64,000 nt of DNA from Qipengyuania polymorpha (GTDB lineage: Bacteria; Pseudomonadota; Alphaproteobacteria; Sphingomonadales; Sphingomonadaceae), in NCBI RefSeq assembly GCF_019711435.1, contig NZ_JAIGNK010000001.1, positions 496,001 through 560,000 on the forward strand. Direction: 5' to 3'. Positions 39,461 to 48,136 of the stretch are shown piece by piece. The notes beneath the pieces were generated by a model. The model was given only the letters and a program-made list of their open reading frames with translations, had not been told where the DNA came from and made no database searches. Position numbers and translations under genes: made by a program. Numbering within the stretch: position 1 is the stretch's first letter; every line of letters starts with the position of its first letter.

Positions 39461-40516
39461 ATGTCCGTCAACATCAAGAACTGGCAGGAACTCAAGAAAC
39501 CCAACACCCTCGACATCAAGGACAGCGGTGACAAGGCTCGCAAGGCGACCTTCGTTGCAGAACCGCTCGAGCGCGGCTTCGGCCTGACGCTCGGCAACGC
39601 GCTGCGCCGCGTCCTGCTGTCCTCGCTGCAGGGTGCAGCCATCACCTCGATCAAGATCGAGAACGTGCTGCATGAATTCTCCTCGCTCGCAGGCGTGCGC
39701 GAGGACGTCACCGACATCGTCCTGAACGTGAAGCAGATCGCGCTCAAGATGGAAGGCGAAGGCATGAAGCGCCTCCAGCTCTCGGCCACCGGCCCGGGCG
39801 AAGTGAAGGCTGGCGACATCGCCGTTTCGGGTGACATCGAGGTCATGAACAAGGACCTCGTCATCTGCCACCTCGACGAAGGTGCGACGCTGAACATGGA
39901 ACTGACCGCGGACACCGGCAAGGGCTACCGCCCCGCCGTGATGAACCGTCCGGTCGACGCTCCGATCGGCCTCATCCCCGTCGACAGCCTGTACTCGCCG
40001 GTCCGCCAGGTGAGCTACAAGGTCGAGAACGCCCGTGTCGGCCAGGAACTGGACTACGACAAGCTCAGCCTCACCGTCGAAACCGACGGTACGGTCGCTC
40101 CGGAAGACGCCGTGGCCTATGCCGCGCGCATCCTCCAGGACCAGCTGACGCTGTTTGTCCACTTCGAAGACGGCATCCCGCAGCCCAGCTCGGCCATGAT
40201 CGGCCAGGCTGCAGAGCCGCAGGAAAGCGACACCAACCAGCTCAACCGTTACCTCCTCAAGAAGGTCGACGAGCTGGAACTGTCGGTCCGTTCGGCAAAC
40301 TGCCTCAAGAACGACAACATCATCTACATCGGCGACCTGGTCCAGAAGACCGAGGCCGAGATGCTCCGTACGCCGAACTTCGGCCGCAAGAGCCTCAACG
40401 AGATCAAGGAAGTCCTGAGCTCGATGGGCCTGCGCCTCGGCATGGACATCCCTGGCTGGCCGCCGGAGAACATCGAGGAAATGGCCAAGAAGCTCGAACA
40501 GGAGCTGCTGGGCTAA
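39461..40516 (+). CDS. rpoA: RNA polymerase alpha subunit
   Basis: 351 aa. N-terminal assembly domain ([20 protein letters not shown]) and C-terminal DNA/activator-binding domain ([40 protein letters not shown]) are both complete. Standard alpha-operon position. SD AGGGGAAA. Confidence 0.98.
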   Translation: MSVNIKNWQELKKPNTLDIKDSGDKARKATFVAEPLERGFGLTLGNALRRVLLSSLQGAAITSIKIENVLHEFSSLAGVREDVTDIVLNVKQIALKMEGEGMKRLQLSATGPGEVKAGDIAVSGDIEVMNKDLVICHLDEGATLNMELTADTGKGYRPAVMNRPVDAPIGLIPVDSLYSPVRQVSYKVENARVGQELDYDKLSLTVETDGTVAPEDAVAYAARILQDQLTLFVHFEDGIPQPSSAMIGQAAEPQESDTNQLNRYLLKKVDELELSVRSANCLKNDNIIYIGDLVQKTEAEMLRTPNFGRKSLNEIKEVLSSMGLRLGMDIPGWPPENIEEMAKKLEQELLG

Positions 40517-40533
40517 TCCAGATATACGGGAGT

Positions 40534-40557
40534 GGGCCGGACCCGTTAATCCGGCCC
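40534..40557 (+). promoter_or_regulatory. hairpin between rpoA and rplQ
   Basis: GGGCCGGA (40534-40541) and TCCGGCCC (40550-40557) pair perfectly with an 8-base loop; no T-run. Probable processing or stability element within the operon. Confidence 0.4.
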
Positions 40558-40606
40558 GTATCGGGCTACCTAGAACGGGCCCCCTACGAACGTAGAAGGA
40601 AATACA

Positions 40607-41029
40607 ATGCGTCATAAAATTGCAGGCCGTAAGCTTCAGCGTAAGACTGGCCACCGCAAGGCCCTGTTCCGCAACATGAGCGCCGCGCTCATCAAGCACG
40701 AACAGATCCTCACCACGCAGGCGAAAGCCAAGGAACTGCGTCCCTACATCGAAAAGCTGATCACGCTCGCAAAGCGTGGTGGTCTTTCGAACCGCCGCCT
40801 TGCGATGAGCAAGCTGCAGGACGAAACGCAGCTCAAGAAGCTCTTTGAAGTTCTCGCCGAGCGTTATTCGGACCGTGACGGTGGCTACACCCGCGTTATC
40901 AAGGCCGGCTACCGCGGCAGCGACGCGGCTGCCATGGCCGTCATCGAATTCGTCGATCGCGACGTCGATGCCAAGGGCCAGGACAGCGGCCCGGTAATGG
41001 CCGACGAAGAGGAAATGGCGGAAGCCTGA
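40607..41029 (+). CDS. rplQ: 50S ribosomal protein L17
   Basis: 140 aa, complete ([20 protein letters not shown] ...), with an acidic tail ([10 protein letters not shown]). Last gene of the alpha operon, followed by a good terminator. Confidence 0.97.
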   Translation: MRHKIAGRKLQRKTGHRKALFRNMSAALIKHEQILTTQAKAKELRPYIEKLITLAKRGGLSNRRLAMSKLQDETQLKKLFEVLAERYSDRDGGYTRVIKAGYRGSDAAAMAVIEFVDRDVDAKGQDSGPVMADEEEMAEA

Positions 41030-41053
41030 GCCTCTCAATCAGAGACACATGAG

Positions 41054-41081
41054 GGCCGGGGGGAAATCCTCCGGCCTTTTT
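41054..41081 (+). terminator. intrinsic terminator of the alpha operon
   Basis: Nine-bp stem GGCCGGGGG/CCTCCGGCC (41054-41062 with 41068-41076, one G-T), 5-base loop, then TTTTT (41077-41081). Confidence 0.85.
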
Positions 41082-41091
41082 GTTTGCGCGC

Positions 41092-41136
41092 TTGACTCCG
41101 GAACGGCTTTGACAGATATTTCTGTCATGACAGAAA
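41092..41136 (+). promoter_or_regulatory. promoter with overlapping palindromic operator, GbsR/MarR-type gene
   Basis: TTGACT (41092-41097), 17-bp spacer, GATATT (41115-41120) predict transcription starting near 41127, the A of the ATG. Two overlapping dyads sit on it: GACAGA-TATT-TCTGTC (41111-41126) and the perfect 18-bp palindrome TTTCTGTCATGACAGAAA (41119-41136) centred on the start codon. Confidence 0.65.
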
Positions 41137-41696
41137 AAAATGACAGGATCGAATTGTCGCCTTCCATCGCACGCTTCGTGCTCCATTGGGGGGATCTGGG
41201 CAACCAGTGGGGCGTGAATCGCTCGGTCGCGCAAATCCACGCGCTGCTTTTCATTTCGGACGAGCCGCTCAATGCAGAACAGGTTGCCGCCACGCTGGGG
41301 CTGGCGCGCTCGAATGTGTCGAACTCGATCCGCGAACTGTTGTCCTGGAAGCTCATCGAGCGCGTTCCGGTGCTGGGCGAACGGCGCGACCATTTCACGG
41401 CCGAAGCCGATATCTGGGAAATGGCAACGCGCATCGCCCGCGGGCGCAAGGAGCGCGAAATCGATCCGGCGGAAGCGGCGCTCAAACTTTGCAACGAAGA
41501 AGCTGCCCGCGACCCCGAAATCAGCCCGCAGGCGCGTCAGAAGCTGGCCGACATGCTCGAGTTCGTTTCGACCATGTCGCGCTGGCACGACGAGATGCTC
41601 AACGTGCCCAAGTCCGCGCTGATGACCCTCATCACCATGGGCTCCGGTATCGTGAAGGTTATCGGATGGCGCCCCGGCAAGGGCCAGAAGAAGTAA
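41127..41696 (+). CDS. GbsR/MarR-family transcriptional regulator
   Basis: 189 aa. Winged helix-turn-helix at residues ~30-85 (QIHALLFISDEPLNAEQVAA, TLGLARSNVSNSIRELLSWK, then the wing with LGERRDHF), followed by a helical dimerisation region. The pattern fits the GbsR-type MarR relatives. The ATG at 41127 gives MTEKNDRIELSPSIARF; an open frame continues 78 bases upstream into the terminator and is not coding. No SD precedes the ATG and the predicted transcript starts on it, so it is probably leaderless and autoregulated. It lies just upstream of the DUF4166 gene. Confidence 0.8.
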   Translation: MTEKNDRIELSPSIARFVLHWGDLGNQWGVNRSVAQIHALLFISDEPLNAEQVAATLGLARSNVSNSIRELLSWKLIERVPVLGERRDHFTAEADIWEMATRIARGRKEREIDPAEAALKLCNEEAARDPEISPQARQKLADMLEFVSTMSRWHDEMLNVPKSALMTLITMGSGIVKVIGWRPGKGQKK

Positions 41697-41731
41697 GAGA
41701 AACAAGCCAGAATCGCGAAAGGGGAAAAGCG

Positions 41732-42388
41732 ATGCAGGCACTACCCAGAGAGCAAATTCCGCAAGAAGCACCGCAAGGGAGCGAGGCCTATGACGCGCGC
41801 TTCCGTGCGCTGGTGGGCGAGGCGGGCTGGCGGCGGCTTCCCGACGCGGTCCGTGCGCGGTTCTCGAAGCGGCTCGCGAGCGCGCGGGTCGCTATCTATC
41901 CCGGCATCATCGAGGAAGTCCGCTTCAGCCGCGCCGGATGGGTGCTGGCACAGTTCTGCCGCCTGATCGGCGCACCTTTGCCATTGCACCGCGACACGGG
42001 TGTCCCGGCCACGGTGTCGGTCAGCGAGGACGTGAACAGCGGCGGCCAATGCTGGACGCGCATATATGGGCGCAAGCATGGCTTCCCGCAGGTCATCCAC
42101 AGCGCCAAGCGCTTTGCCGGCAAGTCGGGGCTGGAGGAATATCTCGGCCGCGGCATCGGCATGGCGCTGAAGGTCGTCGCGCTCGAAGACGGACTCGAAT
42201 TCCGCAGCGACCACTATTTCCTCGACATCGGCCCCGTGCGCCTGCGCCTGCCGCACTGGATGGGACCGGGGCGAACGGTCGTGCGCCACCGCGATTTGGG
42301 CGAGGGACGCTTCGAATTCTCGCTCGAGCTGGTGCATCCGCTGCTGGGTGAGCTTGTCTACCAGTCGGGAGTGTTTCGCGATGCCTAG
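41732..42388 (+). CDS. DUF4166 domain protein
   Basis: 218 aa, soluble. Residues ~20-215 match the DUF4166 pattern (FRALVGEAGWRRLPDAVRARF, then W.R.F). Such domains often occur next to or fused with saccharopine-dehydrogenase-like proteins, as here: the stop overlaps the start of the next gene by 8 bases. AGGGGAAAAG SD. Function unknown. Confidence 0.75.
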   Translation: MQALPREQIPQEAPQGSEAYDARFRALVGEAGWRRLPDAVRARFSKRLASARVAIYPGIIEEVRFSRAGWVLAQFCRLIGAPLPLHRDTGVPATVSVSEDVNSGGQCWTRIYGRKHGFPQVIHSAKRFAGKSGLEEYLGRGIGMALKVVALEDGLEFRSDHYFLDIGPVRLRLPHWMGPGRTVVRHRDLGEGRFEFSLELVHPLLGELVYQSGVFRDA

Positions 42389-43520
42389 CGCGCTGAAAGT
42401 CCTCATCATCGGTGCCAGCGGCGTGTTCGGCTCGCGTCTCGCGGAACTGGCCTCGCGCGAGGAAGGCATCGAACTGACGCTGGCGGCGCGCAACCTGCGC
42501 AAGCTGGAGGCGGTGGCAAGGGCGCTGCCGCGCCAACCGGGCCTCGCGCGCATCGACCGAGACGCAGTGAAATCGATCGATCTCGTCGGCTACGACCTCG
42601 TCATAGATGCGGCGGGCCCGTTCCAGTCCTCGCACACGAAATTGATCGATGCAGCGATCGGCGCGCGGGTGGACTACCTCGACCTTGCCGACGGGCGCGA
42701 GTTCGTCGCTGGCTTTCCGCGCTTCGACAAGGCCGCGCAGGACGCGGGCGTGGCGTTGGTGACGGGGGCAAGCTCCATTCCCGCACTCAGCCATGCGGTT
42801 GTCGACGAACTGACGGCGGGCTGGCAGGCCATCGATGCCCTGCGCATCGGCATATATCCCGGCAACCGCGCGCCGCGGGGCCGGTCGGTGGTCGAGGCCA
42901 TCCTTTCCTATGTCGGCAAGCCTGTCCGGGTTTTCCGCGAGGGCGAATGGCAGCAGGTGCCGGGCTGGGGCGGCCTCCACCGCGAGGACATTCCGCGCAT
43001 CGGCAAGCGCTGGGCCTCGGTCTGCGATACGCCCGAACAGGATTTGCTGGTCGAACGCTACAAGCCGCGCCAGTCGGCAGAGTTCTTCGCGGGTCTCGAG
43101 CTCGGATTGCTGCACGTCGGCCTGTGGCTGTGCTCGCTGCCGGTGCGCTGGGGCTGGCTGAAGAGCCTGCGTCCTTTTGCCCTGCCGATGCTCAAGCTTG
43201 CCGAGCTGGTTCGCCTGGTCGGATCGGACCGGGGGGCGATGACGGTGCGGGCAAATGGCATCGGACGCTCCGGGCAGCGCGCCGAGGCCGCATGGGTCCT
43301 GCGCGCCGATGCGAACCGAGGTCCCTATGTCCCGGTCCTCGCAGCGCTGGCAATGATCCGGAGGTTCCGTGAAGGCAGTGGTCCGCTGCCCGGAGCCTAT
43401 GTTTGTTCCGGTTTGCTCGACTTTTGCGATTTCGAAGGGGACATGAGCCGACTGGGGATGGAGCATTGGTGGGAGAGTGATGAAGTGCCGGCCAATGCAG
43501 AATCGGGTCTGGCAGCCTGA
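42381..43520 (+). CDS. saccharopine-dehydrogenase-like NAD(P)-binding protein
   Basis: 379 aa. N-terminal Rossmann fold with LIIGASGVFGSRLAELASRE (residues ~7-26) and DLVIDAAGPFQ, as in saccharopine dehydrogenase-like oxidoreductases; the rest has a hydrophobic patch (LGLLHVGLWLCSLPVRWGWL) that may associate with membrane. ATG 42381 overlaps the DUF4166 stop. Pairing with DUF4166 suggests one bifunctional activity, perhaps on a lipid or short-chain substrate. Not a lysine-pathway enzyme as far as the sequence shows. Confidence 0.78.
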   Translation: MPSALKVLIIGASGVFGSRLAELASREEGIELTLAARNLRKLEAVARALPRQPGLARIDRDAVKSIDLVGYDLVIDAAGPFQSSHTKLIDAAIGARVDYLDLADGREFVAGFPRFDKAAQDAGVALVTGASSIPALSHAVVDELTAGWQAIDALRIGIYPGNRAPRGRSVVEAILSYVGKPVRVFREGEWQQVPGWGGLHREDIPRIGKRWASVCDTPEQDLLVERYKPRQSAEFFAGLELGLLHVGLWLCSLPVRWGWLKSLRPFALPMLKLAELVRLVGSDRGAMTVRANGIGRSGQRAEAAWVLRADANRGPYVPVLAALAMIRRFREGSGPLPGAYVCSGLLDFCDFEGDMSRLGMEHWWESDEVPANAESGLAA

Positions 43521-43544
43521 TATTCATATTTTAGGACCGTTAAA

Positions 43545-43561
43545 TGAACGAAAACCGTTCA
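43545..43561. promoter_or_regulatory. short dyad upstream of the RYD-rich protein gene
   Basis: TGAACG-AAAAC-CGTTCA (6-bp perfect arms), overlapping a repeated ACCGTT. Lies in the AT-rich start of the 253-base gap before 43774. Possible regulator site; no promoter can be assigned with confidence. Confidence 0.3.
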
Positions 43562-43773
43562 GCTAAGGGCGGCTGCGGGCCGGATTTTGGCGAGACCTAT
43601 TCGCTCGCTCAATCCTAAACCTGCGAAAAATCAATCGATTGGCCGTTAATAAAACTCCACATATTCCTGAACAAAGTCTGCACTCGCGATTCAGCGTCAC
43701 CTCACAGCGACTCGCCTAGAACGTCATTCAACCGAGGCAATCCCGCCACGGTATGACTTTGAGGAGAGCCTCT

Positions 43774-44385
43774 ATGATCAAGAACATCAAGACATTCGCG
43801 AAGGGTGGGATCGCGACTGCTACGGTCGGTGCGATGGCACTCGCCGGAGCTACCCCCGCCCAGGCCCGTGACCGCGACGACGACGGCATTTCCGCTGGCG
43901 AAATCATCGCCGGTGCCGTCATCCTCGGCGGTATCGCCGCCATTGCCAGCTCGTCCAAGCGCGACCGCGATTATTACCGCGATGGCCGTTATTACCGTGA
44001 TGGCCGCTATTACCGCGACGGACGCGACTATCGCCGCGATGCCTATCGCTACCGCGGAAGCCCGCGCAAGGCCGTTAGCCAGTGTGTGAATGCCGCCCAG
44101 TGGGATGCGCGCAGCCACGGTAACTACCGTCATGCCCGCGTCACCGATATCCGCAGCGTCGAAGATACGCGTTACGGCTGGAAGGTGAAGGGTCGCATCG
44201 ACGTGGCCGGCGCCTATGGCCGCCATGGCAATCGGTATGACCGCTACGACCGCTACGACCGTTATGACGACCGTCGTTACCGCGACCGCCGCAGCCGCGG
44301 CCGGGATAGCGGCAAGTTCACCTGCTACATCGAACGCGGCGTCGTCCGTCATGTAGACTTCAAGGGCGTTCGCGGTCTCCGCTAA
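43774..44385 (+). CDS. secreted Arg/Tyr/Asp-repeat protein, paralogue 1
   Basis: 203 aa. Signal peptide MIKNIKTFAKGGIATATVGA to the PAQA cleavage region, a glycine-rich hydrophobic segment (ISAGEIIAGAVILGGIAAIA), three perfect YYRDGR repeats, a folded part with Cys in SQCVNAAQWDARS and FTCYIERG, and a second RYD repeat (RYDRYDRYDRYDDRR). Same layout as the gene at 44546. Positively charged, low-complexity surface suggests an envelope-associated protein; function unknown. SD GAGGAG upstream, strong terminator downstream. Confidence 0.75.
   Translation: MIKNIKTFAKGGIATATVGAMALAGATPAQARDRDDDGISAGEIIAGAVILGGIAAIASSSKRDRDYYRDGRYYRDGRYYRDGRDYRRDAYRYRGSPRKAVSQCVNAAQWDARSHGNYRHARVTDIRSVEDTRYGWKVKGRIDVAGAYGRHGNRYDRYDRYDRYDDRRYRDRRSRGRDSGKFTCYIERGVVRHVDFKGVRGLR
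43972..44025 (+). repeat. 18-bp tandem repeat, three units (YYRDGR)
   Basis: Three near-identical 18-base units within the gene (43972-43989, 43990-44007, 44008-44025), differing only at third positions, followed further on by 9-bp YDR units at 44236-44268. Slippage-prone coding repeats. Confidence 0.8.
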
Positions 44386-44407
44386 GCCCTGACGAAAAAC
44401 ACCAACA

Positions 44408-44443
44408 GCGGCCCGGGTCCCTCTCACACCCGGGCCGCTTTTT
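44408..44443 (+). terminator. intrinsic terminator after paralogue 1
   Basis: Perfect 11-bp stem GCGGCCCGGGT/ACCCGGGCCGC (44408-44418 with 44428-44438), 9-base loop, then TTTTT. Confidence 0.92.
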
Positions 44444-44545
44444 CGTGCGCGGTTCAGGCAGAATAAAGGGTTCTGCGCGCATCAATTCCGACATCGTCAG
44501 ACGAATCGCACCAGGTGGGGGTGCGAGAACAACAGGGATCGGCCC

Positions 44546-45355
44546 ATGCCGTATTTGAACAAACTCGCCGCCGCGCCTGCCATGCTTGCGGCGCTCTCGC
44601 TCACCGCCACCCCGGCTTCTGCCGCCGATATGGCGATTGCCTCGCCCGCCAAGAGCGGCATCGCTCAGGTCCTCGATGTCGAGGCCTCGCAGACGGCGGA
44701 GCATCACCGCTACCATCGCTATCGTTATCGCCGCGGCCCCGGCCTCGGCGACGTCCTTGCGGGCGTGCTGATCGTCGGCGCGATTGCCCATGTCGCCAAG
44801 AGCGCGAGCGAAGACCGCCGCTATCGCGACCGCCGCGACCGCGACCGCGATTACCGCCGCGACGTGCGCTGGAATGACGAGCGCGGGCTCGACCGTGCCG
44901 TCGGCATGTGCATCGACGCGGTGGAGCGCCGTGCACGGGTCGAAACGGTCGATCGCGCCAATCGCACTGCGCGTGGCTGGAGCGTCGAGGGCACGCTCTC
45001 GCGCGGTGGGGACTTCGATTGTGAAATCGACAATGACGGTCGCGGTGTGGAGGTCAACCTCGGCCGCGGTGGCGCTCGCTATGAACGCGATGGCCGCGAC
45101 TATGACGAGCGCTACGAAGACATCTATTATGATCGCCGTGACCGTGACCGCGATTACGAGGACGAGCAGGACGACGATCAGTGGGACGACGACCGCTACT
45201 CTTCGGAATGGAGCAAGGTCGACCGTGGTGAGGTCGCTGCGGAGACCGCGCAGGCCCCGACGGCCTCCTATCCGGGCGGACCGGTCGACGGGGACGACGA
45301 CGAGATCGACGACGATCTCGAAATCGGCACCGGCTACCCCGGCGCGGGAGCCTAA
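44546..45355 (+). CDS. secreted Arg/Tyr/Asp-repeat protein, paralogue 2
   Basis: 269 aa. Signal peptide ending in TPASAADM, a hydrophobic glycine-zipper-like segment (GLGDVLAGVLIVGAIAHVAK), an RRYRDRRDRDRDYRRD stretch, a folded part with two cysteines matching paralogue 1 (MCIDAVERRA and FDCEIDNDGRG, with GWSVEG between as in GWKVKG), and an acidic tail (EDEQDDDQWDDDRYSSEWSK). Separated from paralogue 1 by that gene's terminator, so independently transcribed. Confidence 0.75.
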   Translation: MPYLNKLAAAPAMLAALSLTATPASAADMAIASPAKSGIAQVLDVEASQTAEHHRYHRYRYRRGPGLGDVLAGVLIVGAIAHVAKSASEDRRYRDRRDRDRDYRRDVRWNDERGLDRAVGMCIDAVERRARVETVDRANRTARGWSVEGTLSRGGDFDCEIDNDGRGVEVNLGRGGARYERDGRDYDERYEDIYYDRRDRDRDYEDEQDDDQWDDDRYSSEWSKVDRGEVAAETAQAPTASYPGGPVDGDDDEIDDDLEIGTGYPGAGA

Positions 45356-45990
45356 TCCCCGCCCGGTCCCCGCTCATCGTAAGAGGGCAGGGCCAAATTC
45401 ATCAGGATGGCGGCGAGGCGCAGGGCGAAACCCGCCAGCGCCGCCGCTATCCATGTCCACCAATTGGTGAGATCCAGCAGCGACCCCAAGGCGGTGAGGC
45501 TCGCCGACAGCGCGGCTGCCGTCACATAGAGTTCGGGCCGCATCAGGATCGACGGGCGGCCTGCCAGCACGTCGCGGATGATGCCGCCTGCCGTGCCCGT
45601 GATGACACCCATCAGCACCGCCGGAATGGGCGGTACGCCATATTCGATGGCCTTGGCCGTGCCGAGCACCGCATAGGCCGCCAGCCCCGCGCCATCGGCG
45701 ATGGAGAGGAACTTGCCCTCCCACCAGCGCGTCGGCGTGAACCAGGCAAACAGTGCGATGCCGAGGCAGATTGCCGCCACCCACGGGTCCGCAATCCAGA
45801 ATACCGGTGCGCCAATGAGGAGGTCGCGGATGGTGCCGCCTCCGACACCGGTAATCAGTGCGAAGAACGACAGTGTCACCAGCGTCTGCTTCTCCTTCGC
45901 CGCCACCAGCGCGCCGGTCAGCGCGAAAATGGCGACGCCAAGCAGGTCGAGCCAGTCGAGGACCGGGGTGAGGACTTCTTCGGGGTTCAC
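45352..45990 (-). CDS. TRIC-type (UPF0126) trimeric cation channel protein
   Basis: 212 aa, about seven membrane segments and the duplicated GVGGGTIRDLL / GTAGGIIRDVL signature (around residues 50 and 130) that defines bacterial TRIC homologues, monovalent-cation channels. Start overlaps the stop of the PepSY gene upstream by 4 bases. It converges with, and slightly overlaps, the RYD-rich gene. Confidence 0.88.
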   Translation of the reverse strand: MNPEEVLTPVLDWLDLLGVAIFALTGALVAAKEKQTLVTLSFFALITGVGGGTIRDLLIGAPVFWIADPWVAAICLGIALFAWFTPTRWWEGKFLSIADGAGLAAYAVLGTAKAIEYGVPPIPAVLMGVITGTAGGIIRDVLAGRPSILMRPELYVTAAALSASLTALGSLLDLTNWWTWIAAALAGFALRLAAILMNLALPSYDERGPGGD

Positions 45991-46691
45991 TTGGGCACTT
46001 TCACCCGCGACTTGCGGCGGCGGAACATCAGGATGCAGCCGAGCAGCGCGCCGAGGATGGAAAGGATGGCGAAGATGATGAGGATGGGGTGGCTAGTATC
46101 CTCGCGGGTCTTCAAGTCCATGATGTGGAGGCCGAACATCAGGTCGAAGGTGCGCCACCACTCGGTGCGCACGGCCTCGATACGGCCACTCTCGATACCG
46201 ACATAGATATTGGTCTCGTCTGCGAGCGTGACCTGCCACACGTCGAGCGGGCGTCGGAAATCGAAGGGTACGTTGTCCGCTTCGTAGCGGGCGGTGCTGA
46301 CCACCTGGTCGCCGCCCTTGATGCCTTCGCGCACGATGAGCCGCGCCTCGACCTCCGACAGCGGCGACATCTTCTTGCCATCGGGGCGGTACCGCTCGGT
46401 CGTGCCGTCCATATAGGTGATGCGCGTGATGGTCTCGCCGCGCTCGACTTGCGTCGTGACCGAGCGAACCGGCTGGGTGCTGGCAGAAGGGAGCGAGACC
46501 GAGATATTCGTATCGCGGGGAAGGGCGCGCTCGGTGCCTTCGATGCGCAAATGGTTGCCGCGCACCTCTTCGATGGGGGTGAGCACCATCACGAGGCCCG
46601 TCACGGTCCACATGAGTACCGGCACGCCGACCAGCCAGCCGAGCCAGATGTGCCACTTCGCAAACAGCCGCATTACGCGCTGGTGTCCCAT
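45987..46691 (-). CDS. PepSY-domain inner-membrane protein
   Basis: 234 aa. N-terminal membrane helix after AKWHIWLGWLVGVPVLMWTV, a periplasmic PepSY part (TQVERGETITRITYMDGTTE and YRPDGKKMSPLSEVEARLIV), and a C-terminal helix followed by a basic cytoplasmic end (FRRRKSRVKVPK). Similar to small PepSY-TM proteins linked to metal/peptidase functions. Start at 46691 (MGHQRVM) or 46673. It overlaps TRIC as ATGA. Confidence 0.75.
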   Translation of the reverse strand: MGHQRVMRLFAKWHIWLGWLVGVPVLMWTVTGLVMVLTPIEEVRGNHLRIEGTERALPRDTNISVSLPSASTQPVRSVTTQVERGETITRITYMDGTTERYRPDGKKMSPLSEVEARLIVREGIKGGDQVVSTARYEADNVPFDFRRPLDVWQVTLADETNIYVGIESGRIEAVRTEWWRTFDLMFGLHIMDLKTREDTSHPILIIFAILSILGALLGCILMFRRRKSRVKVPK

Positions 46692-46737
46692 AAATTCGTA
46701 ACTCCCGTCGTCCGCGCGGAGCCTTGGGCTTGTGCGC

Positions 46738-48069
46738 TCAGGAGTGCAAGACCCGGCCGATTTCTTCCGCAGCCTCGATGCAGGCGAGGTCCGACCAGCG
46801 CGGGCCGATGACCTGCATGCCGCAGGGCAGGCCATCGCTGCCCCCAATAGGGAGGACGGTGGCGGGCAGGTTGGGGAAGGTTGCAAGGCCCGCCCAGCAC
46901 AGGCCCGCCGCGCCCGGCACGTCCTTGCCGTCGATGTCGAGCATGCTGTCGAAAACACGCTCCTTGCGGTTGGGCACGGCGAGAACAGGGGCAGGGGGCG
47001 CGAGAACGAAGTCGTAGGTCTCGAACAGCTTCGCCCAGGCCATCTCGTTGCGCGCCTGGATGTCGAGCAGGTCGAACCAGTCGGTCGCGCTCGCCCGCTT
47101 TCCGTCCTTGTTCGGCGCGCCGCGCGCCATCGCGATGTTGAGCATGCGCATGTAATCGCCGTGCTGGCGCGCAAGGTCCGGCACGAGGTCGCACTTGCGG
47201 TCGACCGAGACGCCCGCCTTCTCGAGCGCGCTTGCCGTCTGCTCCATCAGGCGGAGGACAGCACTGCCGGTGGGGCAGGAAGGATGCTCGGCCAGCACCA
47301 GCACGCGGCAGTTGCGCAGCGAAGTGGTCTTTTCCGACAAGGGGATGCTGGCGGTAATGCGCATCAGCGCGGCGAGGTCGGCAGCGTTGCGGGCGAGGGG
47401 GCCGGCAATTGACAGCGCCCCGTCATGCTGGCCGCGACCCGCCATCAGCGGGTGGTCGTGGCCTTCCTTGCTGATGAGGCCCCAGCTCGACTTGTGTCCC
47501 CAGACCCCGCAGAAATGCGCGGGCACGCGGACCGAGCCGCCAATGTCTGTGCCAAATTCGCATGGCACCATCCCGCTCGCCACGGCAGCTGCCGAGCCTC
47601 CCGAAGAGCCACCGGGCGAACGTTCATGGTCATGCGGATTGTGTGTGCGGCCATAGACCGGATTGACCGATTGCCAGTCGGCAAGGTCAGGCGGGACGTT
47701 GGTCTTGCCGAGGAAGATGACGCCTGCATCCTTGAGCAGCTTCACCACGCGAGAATCCGCCTTGGCGACGGCATCCCGGTGCGCCTCGTGGCCCCAGCAG
47801 GTGGGAAGCCCAGCGATGTCGAAGCTTTCCTTGATGGTCATCGGTACGCCGAAGAGCTGCGCATTCGAGCTATCTGAACCGCTCATGCCCTTGGCGGTAT
47901 CGCGCGCGCGGTCGAAATCGCAGACCACCACCGCGTTGATATGCGCATCGAGCTGCTCGATGCGGGCAATCGCCGCATCCACCGCCTCCAGCGGCGATAT
48001 GTCCCCGCGCGCAACCATGGCGGCGGTTTCGATGGCGCCGGGTTCCTCGGTCAGGACCGGATAGGACAT
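46738..48069 (-). CDS. amidase-signature family hydrolase
   Basis: 443 aa. The Ser-cisSer-Lys triad is visible: Lys in GVPMTIKESFDIAG (around residue 80) and the signature GGSSGGSAAAVASG (around 155-168). GatA-like fold; substrate unknown, and the lack of gatB/gatC neighbours argues against tRNA amidotransferase. The SD (GGGAGAG) overlaps the arm of a large hairpin (48078-48112), so translation may be controlled. Confidence 0.88.
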   Translation of the reverse strand: MSYPVLTEEPGAIETAAMVARGDISPLEAVDAAIARIEQLDAHINAVVVCDFDRARDTAKGMSGSDSSNAQLFGVPMTIKESFDIAGLPTCWGHEAHRDAVAKADSRVVKLLKDAGVIFLGKTNVPPDLADWQSVNPVYGRTHNPHDHERSPGGSSGGSAAAVASGMVPCEFGTDIGGSVRVPAHFCGVWGHKSSWGLISKEGHDHPLMAGRGQHDGALSIAGPLARNAADLAALMRITASIPLSEKTTSLRNCRVLVLAEHPSCPTGSAVLRLMEQTASALEKAGVSVDRKCDLVPDLARQHGDYMRMLNIAMARGAPNKDGKRASATDWFDLLDIQARNEMAWAKLFETYDFVLAPPAPVLAVPNRKERVFDSMLDIDGKDVPGAAGLCWAGLATFPNLPATVLPIGGSDGLPCGMQVIGPRWSDLACIEAAEEIGRVLHS

Positions 48070-48077
48070 GAAAGCTC

Positions 48078-48112
48078 TCCCTCGCGATACAGACTAGGCG
48101 TATCGCGAGGGA
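48078..48112 (-). promoter_or_regulatory. perfect 13-bp hairpin over the amidase SD
   Basis: TCCCTCGCGATAC (48078-48090) and GTATCGCGAGGGA (48100-48112) are perfectly complementary, 9-base loop. On the minus strand the second arm contains most of the SD GAGGGAGAG, just upstream of the amidase ATG. It could also terminate the hydrolase gene upstream. Confidence 0.6.
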
Positions 48113-48136
48113 AGGCAAACGAATGGTTACGGCGCG

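Noticed and set aside
43972..44268. Short tandem repeats that could suggest a CRISPR array
   Set aside because: Units are 18 and 9 bp without spacers, in frame with a signal-peptide protein. They are coding repeats.
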